Assembly (NCBI RefSeq): GCF_000244955.1
Contig: NZ_CM001439.1
Location: 1,144,628-1,208,627 of the forward strand
DNA from: Saccharomonospora marina XMU15
GTDB taxonomy: Bacteria; Actinomycetota; Actinomycetes; Mycobacteriales; Pseudonocardiaceae
DNA: 64,000 nucleotides
Direction of reading: 5' to 3'
The notes below the pieces were generated by a model that was given only the letters and a program-made list of their open reading frames with translations, made no database searches and was not told the origin of the DNA. This document shows, piece after piece, positions 24,831 through 32,839 of this stretch (the stretch's first letter is position 1; each line of letters begins with the position of its first letter). The translations under genes were made by a program, and so were the position numbers.

Positions 24831-25954
24831 GCCGTGCTCGCCTCCCTGATGCGCTGCCGGGTGAAGCGGCCGTAGTTGTAGTAGGCCGCGCAGGCGCCCT
24901 CTGGCGAGACCATGCACGTGCCGATCGGCGTCTCCGGGGTGCAGGCTGTGCCGAACACCTTGCATTCCCACGGCTTGAGCACGCCCTTCAGTACCTCGCC
25001 GCACTGGCAGGACTTCGGGTCGGCCACCCTGACCCCCGGCATCGAGAAGATCCGCTCCGCGTCGAACTCGGCGAACTCCTCGCTCAGCTTCATCGCCGAG
25101 TGCGAGATGAATCCCAGCCCCCGCCATTCGAAGTAGGGCCGCAGCCGCATGGTCCGTGCGATGGCCCGCAACGCCACCGGGTTGCCGTCCCACGGCACCA
25201 CGCGCGAGTACTGGTTCTCGACCTCGCGGCGGCCGTCCCGCAACTGCTTGAGCAACTGGTAGACCGACTGCAGGATGTCCAGCGGCTCGAACCCCGCCAC
25301 GACGATGGGTTTGCCGTGTTCGCCCGGAATGAACTCGTACGGGCGGCAGCCGATCACAGTGGACACGTGGCCGGGGCCGAGGAATCCGTCCAGCCGCAGG
25401 TCGGGGGAGTCCAGGATCGCCTTGATGGCCGGAATGATCGTGACGTGGTTGCAGAAGACGGAAAAGTTGTCCACACCCTCCTCCTTGGCCCGCAACAGTG
25501 TCATCGCGGTGGAGGGGGCGGTGGTCTCGAATCCGATGGCCATGAAGACCACGTGTTTGTCCGGGTTCTGTTTGGCGATCTTCAACGAGTCCAGCGGCGA
25601 GTACACCATCCGGATGTTGGTGCCTTCGGAGTTGGAGTCGAAGAAGTTCCCGTCGCCGCCGGGCACCCGCATCATGTCGCCGAACGACGTCATGATCACG
25701 TCGGGCTGACTCGCGATGTGAATCGCGTCGTCCACCCTGCCCATCGGGATCACGCACACCGGGCAGCCCGGCCCGTGTACCAGCGAGATCTGCTCCGGCA
25801 GGTAGTCCTCGAGGCCGTGCTTGTAGATGGTGTGCGTGTGGCCTCCGCACACCTCCATGAACTTGTACTCCCGCCCCGGTTCGCACAGCCCGGCGATCTT
25901 CGCCGCCAGTGCCTTCGCTGTGTCCGCGTCGCGGAACTCGTCGACAAAGCGCAT
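24827..25954 (-). CDS. hypD: Hydrogenase maturation protein HypD
   Basis: This 375-residue Fe-S scaffold, working with HypC, assembles the Fe(CN)2CO unit. Conserved motifs are visible: MEVCGGHTHTIYKHGL, HGPGCPVCV, GFETTAPSTA, and the C-terminal [4Fe-4S] region with KSCQCGEVLKGVLKPWEC and TCMVSPEGACAAYY. The length is typical. It overlaps hypE by 4 nt and follows hypC after 10 bp, so the three genes are co-translated. Confidence 0.95.
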   Translation of the reverse strand: MRFVDEFRDADTAKALAAKIAGLCEPGREYKFMEVCGGHTHTIYKHGLEDYLPEQISLVHGPGCPVCVIPMGRVDDAIHIASQPDVIMTSFGDMMRVPGGDGNFFDSNSEGTNIRMVYSPLDSLKIAKQNPDKHVVFMAIGFETTAPSTAMTLLRAKEEGVDNFSVFCNHVTIIPAIKAILDSPDLRLDGFLGPGHVSTVIGCRPYEFIPGEHGKPIVVAGFEPLDILQSVYQLLKQLRDGRREVENQYSRVVPWDGNPVALRAIARTMRLRPYFEWRGLGFISHSAMKLSEEFAEFDAERIFSMPGVRVADPKSCQCGEVLKGVLKPWECKVFGTACTPETPIGTCMVSPEGACAAYYNYGRFTRQRIREASTA

Positions 25955-25964
25955 GTGTCCGCCC

Positions 25965-26237
25965 CTACTCGATCATCGATTGCTTGAGCGCGTCGACCTC
26001 GTCGGTGTACGCCTGACCGATCTCCTCCAGGAATCGCAGCACCGCCCTCGCCTCTTCCTCGTCGATCTTCGAAAGCGCGAAGCCGACGTGGATCAGCACC
26101 CAGTCGCCCGGCCGTGGCGGGTCGTCGGCCAGCAGGCCGACGTTGATCGCACGGCGGACCCCGCTCACCTTCACCCTGGCCAGTTCGGGGCGATCCGGCA
26201 GGACCTCCACCACCTCACCGGGAATGCCGAGGCACAT
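25965..26237 (-). CDS. hypC: Hydrogenase maturation chaperone HypC
   Basis: This 90-residue chaperone begins MCLGIPGEVVEVL. Cys2, the residue that binds the HypD iron complex and the large-subunit precursor, is intact. ATG 26237 is chosen because the family starts MCLGIPG and GGAG lies 8 nt upstream; the in-frame GTG at 26246 would bury the cysteine. Its start lies inside the end of the maturation protease gene (23-nt overlap). Confidence 0.93.
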   Translation of the reverse strand: MCLGIPGEVVEVLPDRPELARVKVSGVRRAINVGLLADDPPRPGDWVLIHVGFALSKIDEEEARAVLRFLEEIGQAYTDEVDALKQSMIE

Positions 26238-26718
26238 CGCTTTCACTCCTTCCTGCGGTGGCGAGTTCGAGCACGCGGGTCACCGCTTCGTCCACCGCCG
26301 AGGAGACCGGCTCACTCAGCCCGATGCCCTCGGTGACGCTCGCGGGCTCGCAACCGAGCACGAGCACGCGGCCCGCAGTGCCGCCGAGTCTGCGCAGCAG
26401 CCCCAGCACCGTCGCCGGGGCCATGCCGTGGGCATCGACCCCGTCGGGTGCCGCATCGGCGCACTCGTTGGGGTCCGGCTCGATCAGGTACAGCGTTCCT
26501 GGCGTGCCACCTCGCGGTGCCGCGTCGACCAGGATGGTCAGTTCGTGTTCACCGCCGAGCATCTCGTAGGCCAGGTGCAGCCCGCTGATGCCGAAGTCGG
26601 CGGCGATCACACCGGGTGGCAGCCGCCGTTCGGACAGTCGGGCAGCCACCTCAACGCCGAAACCGTCGTCACCGAAGAACACGTTGCCGATGCCCGCGAT
26701 GAGCACGCGTTCGTTCAT
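26215..26718 (-). CDS. Hydrogenase maturation protease
   Basis: This 167-residue endopeptidase belongs to the HyaD/HybD/HoxM family, which trims the C-terminus of the nickel-loaded large subunit. Nickel-ligand motifs are GIGNVFFGDDGFG (Asp17/18 region), ILVDAAPRGG and DAHGMAP (His). Its presence implies that a hydrogenase large subunit with a C-terminal extension exists in this genome. It overlaps hypC downstream and the 404-aa gene upstream (ATGA). Confidence 0.92.
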   Translation of the reverse strand: MNERVLIAGIGNVFFGDDGFGVEVAARLSERRLPPGVIAADFGISGLHLAYEMLGGEHELTILVDAAPRGGTPGTLYLIEPDPNECADAAPDGVDAHGMAPATVLGLLRRLGGTAGRVLVLGCEPASVTEGIGLSEPVSSAVDEAVTRVLELATAGRSESDVPRHSR

Positions 26719-27929
26719 CGCGGCTCCTCGACCAGTGGCTCGACCTCGGCGGTGGTGAAGTAGCGGTAGCGCTCGTCCTCGGCCAGCAGTTCGGTAGCCG
26801 GGTCACCGTCCACGGTGACGGCGAGGAACCAGGTGCCGTCCACGTCCTGCCGCAGCGCCCGCACGGTCGCCGTGCGCCCCGCCACGAACATGTCCTGCGC
26901 GTCGCAGCCGGGAGCGGGCCGAAGCACCACCCTGCTGCCCTCGCCGATCTCCACACCACCGACGACGACGGTGTCGCGGGCGCTGTCGGTGCGCTGTTGT
27001 GGCAGGTCGGCGACCTCGGTGCCCGGCTGTCGTGGCGCGGGCCGCGGGTGCATGCCCGCGGTGGCCTTCGGCAGGTCCGACAGCGGGGCGGTCTCGTGAG
27101 CTCCGAAACAGCCGGCCCTGACTCCACCGGCCGCGTCGGGGTAGTCGGGTAGCGCGATCGGAGCCGACAGCATGGTGTCGCGACGCCCCGGCTCGCCGAC
27201 CAGCACCGGCCAGGTGTGTTCGTTGACGCAACCGTGCGCGTGTTCCGCGGCCCAACGCGGCGGCTGGTCGCAGGAAAGGAACACGCCACCATCCAGGGAC
27301 AGCAGGAGGTGAGTGGCGACGAGCGAATGGCGCAGCGCTTCGAACCTGCGGTGTTGCGAGCAGTCCACCGGCGATGTGTTGGCCAGCACCACCCGCACCC
27401 GAACCAGTCCGGGCAACGCCTCGGCGTGGCAGCGTAGCTCGGCGTTCAGCGGCTGCTTGCGCCGTACGACGCGGCCACCGGGTACTGCGCTCGTGCGTTC
27501 ACCGCCACGGACGGTGAAGGGTACGACGTGGGTGCGGTCGAACAGGTCGTCCAGTGCCAGCGTCACCTGCTGCTCGTTGCTCACGGCCTCGTCCATCGCG
27601 GGCAACTCCTCGCCCGCGATCCGAAGCGAGTCCACCTCGCGGTATGAGCCGGGCCCGCCTACCTCGACCGTGCGCCGCTGTGCCTGCAGGAACCGCACGT
27701 GCAGGCTGAGCCGGGCACCCGCGTCCACCTCCGCGAGGCATTCGGTGCGGCAGCAGGTCGGCTCGGCGCTGCCCGTGGCCGCGTAGGACGGCGGCACGAG
27801 CACGCCGCGCTGCCAGCGCACCTGGTTTCTCGGGGCGGGGTTGTGGCCGGGGTGCAGCACGTAGCCCTCGTAGAGCACGGCGTCGGCCACGGCGCGGGCG
27901 TGCTCGAGTGATTCCCGCTGGGTGCCCAT
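26715..27929 (-). CDS. Uncharacterised hydrogenase-cluster protein
   Basis: This is a 404-residue protein with no family that I can name. The N-terminal half starts with a helix (SLEHARAVADAVLYEGYVLH) and contains CCRTEC. The middle part is mixed alpha/beta, with the stretch VLVGEPGRRDTMLSAPIALP. The last 100 residues form a small beta-rich domain (EIGEGSRVVLRPAPGCDAQD, then VRALRQDVDGTWFLAVTVDG). It shares ATGA or TGATG junctions with both neighbours, so it is made with the protease and the SIS protein. I recall similar unknowns in actinobacterial hydrogenase clusters; a role in large-subunit assembly is inferred. Confidence 0.7.
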   Translation of the reverse strand: MGTQRESLEHARAVADAVLYEGYVLHPGHNPAPRNQVRWQRGVLVPPSYAATGSAEPTCCRTECLAEVDAGARLSLHVRFLQAQRRTVEVGGPGSYREVDSLRIAGEELPAMDEAVSNEQQVTLALDDLFDRTHVVPFTVRGGERTSAVPGGRVVRRKQPLNAELRCHAEALPGLVRVRVVLANTSPVDCSQHRRFEALRHSLVATHLLLSLDGGVFLSCDQPPRWAAEHAHGCVNEHTWPVLVGEPGRRDTMLSAPIALPDYPDAAGGVRAGCFGAHETAPLSDLPKATAGMHPRPAPRQPGTEVADLPQQRTDSARDTVVVGGVEIGEGSRVVLRPAPGCDAQDMFVAGRTATVRALRQDVDGTWFLAVTVDGDPATELLAEDERYRYFTTAEVEPLVEEPR

Positions 27930-28579
27930 CAGCGTCCCTCGGCCGCCAGTTCGGCGAGTACGTGGTAGATGGTGGTCTGCGCCTCCTGCACGCGGTGCAC
28001 GGAGGACGACGGCACGGTGAACAGGTAGTCGATCGAGTGAAGCTGGGCCATCCTGCCGCCGGTGTGGCCGCTGATCCCGATGGTCAGCATCCCTACCCGG
28101 CGGGCCTCGTCGAACGCGGCCAGCAGGTTGGGGGAGTTGCCGCTGGTGGAAAGCCCGACCGCGATGTCGGTTTCCCTGCCGAACGCGGCGAGTTGGCGGG
28201 AGAACACCACGTCGAAGCCCACGTCGTTACTCAGCGCGGTCAGCACGGCGATGTCGGCGGTCAGTGCGAAGGCGGGCAGCGCGGTGGTGCCGTCGGGCGG
28301 ATTCATGAACTGGGTGGCGATGTCCTGGGCGTCGGTGGAGCTCCCGCCGTTGCCGAAGGAGAACAGCCTCCCGCCTGCCGCGAACCTGCCGGCCATCGCC
28401 GCACCGCACTCGGCGAGCAACGAGCCCTGGTCGCGGCGCACTTCGGCGCGAAGCTCCATGATCTCGCGGACCTTGTCTATTGTGGATTGCCTCGCCTCGG
28501 CGAGTACCGCGTCGACGTCGCCGCCTGCTTCGTCATCGGAGTAGAGGAACGGGTAGAGGGATCGCATCATGTCGGTCAT
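27929..28579 (-). CDS. SIS-domain protein, GmhA-like (hydrogenase-linked, copy 2)
   Basis: This 216-residue sugar-isomerase-domain protein resembles sedoheptulose 7-phosphate isomerase. It has FSFGNGGSSTDAQDIA (74-89) and the phosphosugar-binding GLSTSGNSPN (142-151), both intact. In GmhA these motifs bind the sugar phosphate. There are no heptose pathway genes nearby. It is embedded in the hyp operon, with stop TGA overlapping the next ATG (TGATG) and its start overlapping the HypC-like gene by ATGA. A hydrogenase-related role is inferred from context only. Confidence 0.85.
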   Translation of the reverse strand: MTDMMRSLYPFLYSDDEAGGDVDAVLAEARQSTIDKVREIMELRAEVRRDQGSLLAECGAAMAGRFAAGGRLFSFGNGGSSTDAQDIATQFMNPPDGTTALPAFALTADIAVLTALSNDVGFDVVFSRQLAAFGRETDIAVGLSTSGNSPNLLAAFDEARRVGMLTIGISGHTGGRMAQLHSIDYLFTVPSSSVHRVQEAQTTIYHVLAELAAEGR

Positions 28580-28788
28580 CGCGGTACTCCGATGGCTTCC
28601 TTGGCGTGTACCAGCACCTCGTCTCCCTCGCCGACGTCCACGAGCGCGACACTGATCTCCTCGGTTCCCTGCCCGGTGTCCACGATCGCGAGGCCGCCCG
28701 GCAACAACCGTTCGACCCGCACCACGACGGCCTCGTCGGAGCACGTCACGCAGGTGTCGGTCGAGCAATGCGGGGCCTGCTCCGTCAC
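28576..28788 (-). CDS. Divergent HypC/HupF-like small protein
   Basis: From GTG 28788 (GAGGTGG just upstream) this encodes 70 residues. CSTDTCVTCSDEA is followed by VVVRVERLLPGGLAIVDTGQ and ALVDVGEGDEVLVHAKEAIG, the OB-like pattern of the HypC/HybG/HupF family. Unlike HypC proper it lacks the MCLGIPG start. Instead it has three cysteines (8, 13, 16). It lies between the two SIS genes with ATGA overlaps on both sides. It may serve one specific hydrogenase or a different metal-assembly step. Confidence 0.75.
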   Translation of the reverse strand: MTEQAPHCSTDTCVTCSDEAVVVRVERLLPGGLAIVDTGQGTEEISVALVDVGEGDEVLVHAKEAIGVPR

Positions 28789-29405
28789 GAGACCACCTCT
28801 GGGGTGAGCACACCCGGATGTTCGAAGAAGACGTGCACCAGTTCCCACAGGACGTGGTACATCGTCACGTGCACCTCCTTGACGACACGGGGGTCGTCGG
28901 AGGCGGCGCGCAGCAGGTGTTCGGCCACGTTTCGGCGCGCGATCGGGCCGCCGTCACCTCCGACCAGCGCGACGGTCAGCATGCCCAGCTCGCGGGCCTG
29001 TTCGAGGCCACGCAGCACGTTGTCGCAGCGGCCGTCGCCGGAAAGTCCCAGTGCGATGTCCTGGCCTGTGGCCAGCTGCCTGAGCTGGTGCGCGAACACC
29101 TCGGCGAAGCCGACCTTCGCGGCGACCCCGGTCATCGTCGCGACGTCCGAGGTGAGCGAGATGGCCGGCAGCGCACGCTTGCCGACGATCACCGGATGGA
29201 CGAACTCGACCGAGACGTGCTGGGCGTCGGTGGAGCCACCGCCGTTGCCGAAGACGATCAGCTTGCCGCCCTTGTGGAACCGCTCCGCCATCGCGTGGCA
29301 GGCCCTGGCGAGCTGCTCGGCCTCGTCGAGCAGAGCCTCCAGCGGTGCCTGTCTACGTTCAAGGGCGGAATCCGCCCGCTGCTCGAAGAACTGTCGATCA
29401 GACAA
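28785..29405 (-). CDS. SIS-domain protein, GmhA-like (hydrogenase-linked, copy 1)
   Basis: This 206-residue SIS protein is the first gene of the minus-strand hyp operon. LIVFGNGGGSTDAQHVSVEF (49-68) is conserved, but where GmhA has STSGNS this copy reads GLSGDGRCDNV, so the phosphosugar-binding loop is altered. The start appears to be TTG 29405 without a good Shine-Dalgarno, and no better in-frame start is visible. The two SIS copies may form a heteromer. The upstream 29406-29688 has no gene; it contains TTGACGTCA near 29440, a possible regulatory palindrome. Confidence 0.78.
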   Translation of the reverse strand: MSDRQFFEQRADSALERRQAPLEALLDEAEQLARACHAMAERFHKGGKLIVFGNGGGSTDAQHVSVEFVHPVIVGKRALPAISLTSDVATMTGVAAKVGFAEVFAHQLRQLATGQDIALGLSGDGRCDNVLRGLEQARELGMLTVALVGGDGGPIARRNVAEHLLRAASDDPRVVKEVHVTMYHVLWELVHVFFEHPGVLTPEVVS

Positions 29406-29688
29406 TTGAGGTCCGCCGTTTCTCGAATATCGTCAAGTCGTTGACGTCACCAACCGTTCACGTCCGGTGGCCGCGAAACCTCACGCTACGACGCGGTGAT
29501 AGTCCCCACAACTCGGACAATCGCGCGATCATTCAGCTATATCAAGGAAAACGGCCGTCCATACCCGATACTCAAGGCGTTCAAACCGATTCGTGCACCG
29601 GTCGGGGAACACCCGATCAGCGGAAAAGAAAAGCCGCCCCTCGCGCGCGATTTCGGTCGCGGGCGAGGGGCGGCGTGGGCGCTGGCGG

Positions 29689-30762
29689 TTAGGGCTTGGC
29701 GGCCCAGCGCTTGCGCAGCCACAGGCTGACGTAGACAAGGGCGACGAGTACGGGAACCTCGATGAGGGGGCCCACCACACCGGCGAGTGCCTGTCCGGAA
29801 GTGACACCGAAGACGCCGATGGCGACGGCGATGGCGAGTTCGAAGTTGTTGCCCGCCGCGGTGAAGGCCAGCGTCGTGGTGCGTGGGTAGCTCAGCCCGG
29901 CCGCCCTGCCCACGGCGTAGGAACCCGCCCACATGATGGCGAAGTAGGCCAGCAGCGGCAGCGCGATCCGCGCCACGTCCAGCGGCCTCGCCGTAATGGT
30001 TTCTCCCTGCAGCGCGAACAGCACCACGATCGTGAACAGCAACCCGTACAGCGCGACGGGGCCGATCTTGGGCAGGAAGCGATCCTCGTACCAGGCACGG
30101 CCCTTGGTTCGCTCGCCGATGCGGCGGGAAAGGTAGCCTGCCGCCAGCGGGATGCCGAGGAAGATGAGCACGCTCGCGGCGATCTCCCACGGCGAAACAC
30201 TGATGGAGGTGGTGTCCAGACCGAGCCGGCCGGGCAACAGGTCGAGGTAGAACCAGCCGAGCACCCCGAACATCAGCACCTGGAACACCGAGTTGAGCGC
30301 GACGAGCACGGCAGCGGCCTCCCGGTCGCCGCAGGCGAGGTCGTTCCAGATGATCACCATGGCGATGCACCTCGCCAGCCCGACGATGATCAGGCCGGTC
30401 CGGTACTCGGGCAGGTCGGGCAGCAGCAGCCAGGCGAGCGCGAACATCAGCGCCGGACCGACCAGCCAGTTCAGTACCAGCGAGAGCAGCAGGGTGCGCC
30501 GGTCCCTTGTGACCGTGTCCAGCCTGTCGTAGCGAACCTTCGCCAGCACCGGGTACATCATCAGCAGCAACCCGAGTGCGATCGGCAGCGAGACCTGGCC
30601 GACCTTCACCGTGTCCAGTACACCCTGTAGCCCCGGCACGGCGCTGCCGAGCAGCAGTCCCGCCCCCATCGCCGCGATGATCCAGACCGGGAGAAACCGA
30701 TCGAGGACGGACAACCGTCGGATGAGTTCGGTTTCCGCGGGTTGCTCCACGGTCTGACTCAC
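29689..30762 (-). CDS. acr3: Acr3-type arsenite efflux permease
   Basis: This 357-residue membrane protein has ten predicted helices. Family motifs are GLARCIAMVIIWNDLACGD, containing the conserved cysteine in helix 4 region, and GNNFELAIAVAIGVFG. It exports arsenite (and perhaps antimonite) using the proton gradient. Its ATG overlaps the arsR stop by 4 nt. With arsR upstream and a divergent arsC it forms a complete minimal arsenic resistance set. Confidence 0.93.
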   Translation of the reverse strand: MSQTVEQPAETELIRRLSVLDRFLPVWIIAAMGAGLLLGSAVPGLQGVLDTVKVGQVSLPIALGLLLMMYPVLAKVRYDRLDTVTRDRRTLLLSLVLNWLVGPALMFALAWLLLPDLPEYRTGLIIVGLARCIAMVIIWNDLACGDREAAAVLVALNSVFQVLMFGVLGWFYLDLLPGRLGLDTTSISVSPWEIAASVLIFLGIPLAAGYLSRRIGERTKGRAWYEDRFLPKIGPVALYGLLFTIVVLFALQGETITARPLDVARIALPLLAYFAIMWAGSYAVGRAAGLSYPRTTTLAFTAAGNNFELAIAVAIGVFGVTSGQALAGVVGPLIEVPVLVALVYVSLWLRKRWAAKP

Positions 30763-31076
30763 GGGCAGGACCTCCTGAGCTGTGCGTGTTCTTCAGCGGT
30801 GTCGGCCAGTCCGGCCAGCAGGTCGGCGAGCGCACGCAGCGCCTGCGGGCGCAGCCGGTAGTAGGTGTAGCGGCCGTGCGGCTGGGTGCTCACCAGTTCG
30901 GCGTCACGAAGCAGCCGCAGGTGGTTGGAGATGTTGGTCTGGCTGGCGCCGGTCTCCTCCACCAGGTGGCAGGTGCAAAGCGACTCACGTGCGAGCAGTT
31001 CGACGATGCGCGCACGCAGCGGATCGGCGAGCAACCGCAGCAACTCGACCGGCAACACATCACTTGTCACTGACAT
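30759..31076 (-). CDS. arsR: ArsR-type arsenic-responsive repressor
   Basis: This 105-residue winged-helix repressor has the ARESLCTCHLVEETGASQTN block, in which CTC corresponds to the As(III)-binding ELCVCDL region, and the recognition helix QTNISNHLRLLRDAEL. ATG 31076 (MSVTS) is preferred; ATG 31094 (MYHPSL) lies inside the dyad repeats upstream. A TATCAT -10-like element 9 nt before ATG 31076 suggests a nearly leaderless message. It should repress both the acr3 operon and divergent arsC until arsenite binds. Confidence 0.9.
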   Translation of the reverse strand: MSVTSDVLPVELLRLLADPLRARIVELLARESLCTCHLVEETGASQTNISNHLRLLRDAELVSTQPHGRYTYYRLRPQALRALADLLAGLADTAEEHAQLRRSCP

Positions 31077-31110
31077 CAGTGAGGGATGATACATCACTGT
31101 AGGCTGATGC
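31070..31110. promoter_or_regulatory. arsR-arsC divergent operator region
   Basis: CAGTGA (31077-31082) and TCACTG (31094-31099) form an inverted repeat with an 11-nt spacer, within a run of ATCA/TGAT motifs. It overlaps the alternative upstream arsR start. I infer an ArsR binding site covering both divergent promoters. Confidence 0.5.
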
Positions 31111-31154
31111 GAGGAATGCCGGGCACGCCGGCGCCGACCCGGAAGGAGACCCCC

Positions 31155-31565
31155 GTGAGCAAACGTCCAGAGGTGCTGTTCGTCTGCGTCCACAACGCGG
31201 GCCGCTCGCAGTTGGCCGCCGCGCTGCTGCAGCACTATGCCCTTGGCCGCGTCACCGTTTCCTCCGCGGGTTCGCAGCCCGCGGAGAAGGTCAACCCGGC
31301 CGCCGCCGCCGCGCTGGCGGAGTGGGGACTGGACATCACCGCGCAGGTGCCCACGAAGCTGTTGACAGCCGATGTCGAGGCGGCCGACGTGGTGATCACG
31401 ATGGGCTGCGGCGACACCTGCCCGGTCTTTCCGGGAAAGCGCTACCTGGACTGGCAACTCGACGACCCGGCGGGCCTCGGAATCGAGGCGGTTCGGCCCA
31501 TCCGGGACGAGATCGACCGCAGGGTCCGCAGGCTGCTCGGCGAACTGCTCGACGAGCAGGACTGA
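31155..31565 (+). CDS. arsC: Arsenate reductase (LMW-phosphatase type)
   Basis: This 136-residue arsenate reductase has the phosphatase-like P-loop FVCVHNAGRSQ (nucleophile Cys11) and the second redox cysteines in MGCGDTCPVFPGKRYLDW. It reduces arsenate to arsenite for export by Acr3, using thioredoxin or mycothiol-type thiols in this lineage. GTG 31155 has AAGGAG 7-8 nt upstream and is preferred over an upstream ATG at 31086 that would start inside the operator. Confidence 0.93.
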   Translation: MSKRPEVLFVCVHNAGRSQLAAALLQHYALGRVTVSSAGSQPAEKVNPAAAAALAEWGLDITAQVPTKLLTADVEAADVVITMGCGDTCPVFPGKRYLDWQLDDPAGLGIEAVRPIRDEIDRRVRRLLGELLDEQD

Positions 31566-31777
31566 CCGGTCCCCGCCGCCAGCCGTGGTCGCGGTGCACA
31601 AGGTGTGACGGTCTGCTCGTTTCCGCCGCGAGGGGTTTGCCCCGCCGAAATGCTCTGCGGTGCCGGAAAGGCCGGTTCACTCCGCGACGGGGATCGACAT
31701 GAGGTGGTTTGGACGCCTGGTGCGGCCACCGCGGCCGCGGGCACTACCGGGAACCGGGAACCTGGTACAGCGGTGAC

Positions 31778-31830
31778 CTCAGCAGCTGAGCGGTGTTTCG
31801 TGGCGCGTGCCCACGCGCCACGAAACACCG
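31778..31830. repeat. Two adjacent perfect palindromes (hairpin element)
   Basis: CTCAGC-A-GCTGAG (31778-31790) is followed directly by a perfect 19-bp-arm hairpin at 31791-31830 with only a CC loop (arm CGGTGTTTCGTGGCGCGTG). It lies between convergent arsC and a methyltransferase gene, so it could act as a bidirectional terminator. Its length and perfection also resemble a mobile palindromic (REP-like) element. The rest of 31566-31886 shows no gene. Confidence 0.6.
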
Positions 31831-31886
31831 TTCCGACTTGTCGGCCGAGTTTCGCCCCACGGCCGGGAGGCCGCGCCCGCACCGGC

Positions 31887-32624
31887 TCAGTCTTGCGGCT
31901 TTCGCGCCACGCACAGGATCGACTGCCCGAACGGCACGCGGACCAGCTTCTCGATGCGCTTGGTCACCGGCACGACCATGCGGTCGTACACCGACACCAG
32001 CTTGCGGTTGGGCGCGCTGGCGCCGCCCTTGCGCACCGCGGCCCACCAGGCGAAGGCGCCGAGGAAGTTCACAGGACGAGCCACGACCACCTCCAGGTCC
32101 GCCCGGCGCACCGCGTCGCTGATCGTGTCCGGGCTGTAGCGGCGGAAGTGCCCGACGATCCGGTCGAACTCCCCGTAGAGCTGCTGGTAGCCGGGTACGA
32201 ACAGGATGATGTTGCCGCCTGCCGTCAACGAGCGGGAAAGGCCGCGAAGCGCGCCCGCGTCGTCCTCGATGTGCTCGAGCACGTTGATGGCGAGCAACGT
32301 CTCCACAGGCGGTGTCAGTGTCGTCTGACCGTCGATGTCGAACTGTTGCACCTCGACCTCGGGCCGGTCGGCGAACCGGGTCTTCATGCTCTGCACGGCT
32401 TCGGGGTCCACGTCGGTGACGACGTAGCGATCCCTGTCGGTGAAGCCGTCGGCGAACTCGCCCAGCCCCGCGCCCACTTCCAGCACCGATCGGCCGCAGT
32501 ACGGGCGGATCAGTTCGCGCTGGTACTCCAGATACCGCGGCTTGCCGTGATCGCTTTCCAGGCTGCGGCCGGTGGCCGCGTTGAACGCACCCTGGCCCTG
32601 GTCGTCGTGCTGCACGTCGGTCAC
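31887..32624 (-). CDS. Class I SAM-dependent methyltransferase
   Basis: This 245-residue methyltransferase has motif I VLEVGAGLGEFADGF, acidic loop VVTDVDPEAV and a hydrophobic post-core ETLLAINVLEHIEDDAGALR typical of UbiE/COQ5-like and glycan-associated methyltransferases. GTG 32624 has GGGAG upstream. The middle segment YQQLYGEFDRIVGHFRRYSP is often seen in methyltransferases of cell-envelope loci, but the substrate is unknown. It is an isolated gene. Confidence 0.85.
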   Translation of the reverse strand: MTDVQHDDQGQGAFNAATGRSLESDHGKPRYLEYQRELIRPYCGRSVLEVGAGLGEFADGFTDRDRYVVTDVDPEAVQSMKTRFADRPEVEVQQFDIDGQTTLTPPVETLLAINVLEHIEDDAGALRGLSRSLTAGGNIILFVPGYQQLYGEFDRIVGHFRRYSPDTISDAVRRADLEVVVARPVNFLGAFAWWAAVRKGGASAPNRKLVSVYDRMVVPVTKRIEKLVRVPFGQSILCVARKPQD

Positions 32625-32839
32625 GCCGTCTCCCGTTGCTTATCGTTCCCGTGCGCCGTGGGCAGGAGTGACGAGACCGTTCGGCATCGGCAACACCGGC
32701 CCCAGCGAACAAGGGGCGATTCAGATGTGTTGTCGCGTCGTTGCATAGTCGTGATTTCGATCGCCGCGCACCATACCTGGCGCTGCCCGGTGTTGGCGAG
32801 TGCCCCCTGCTGTGGCCCGTCCCGCAGGGCACGGACGTG

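Noticed and set aside
23763-25886. 707-aa continuous frame covering hypE and part of hypD
   Set aside because: Only the last 355 residues match HypE. The upstream part is a shifted frame of hypD, whose own start and stop overlap hypE by ATGA.
29537-30835. 432-aa minus-strand frame over the arsenite permease
   Set aside because: It is another frame of acr3. The acr3 frame has membrane helices and family motifs, while this one has none.
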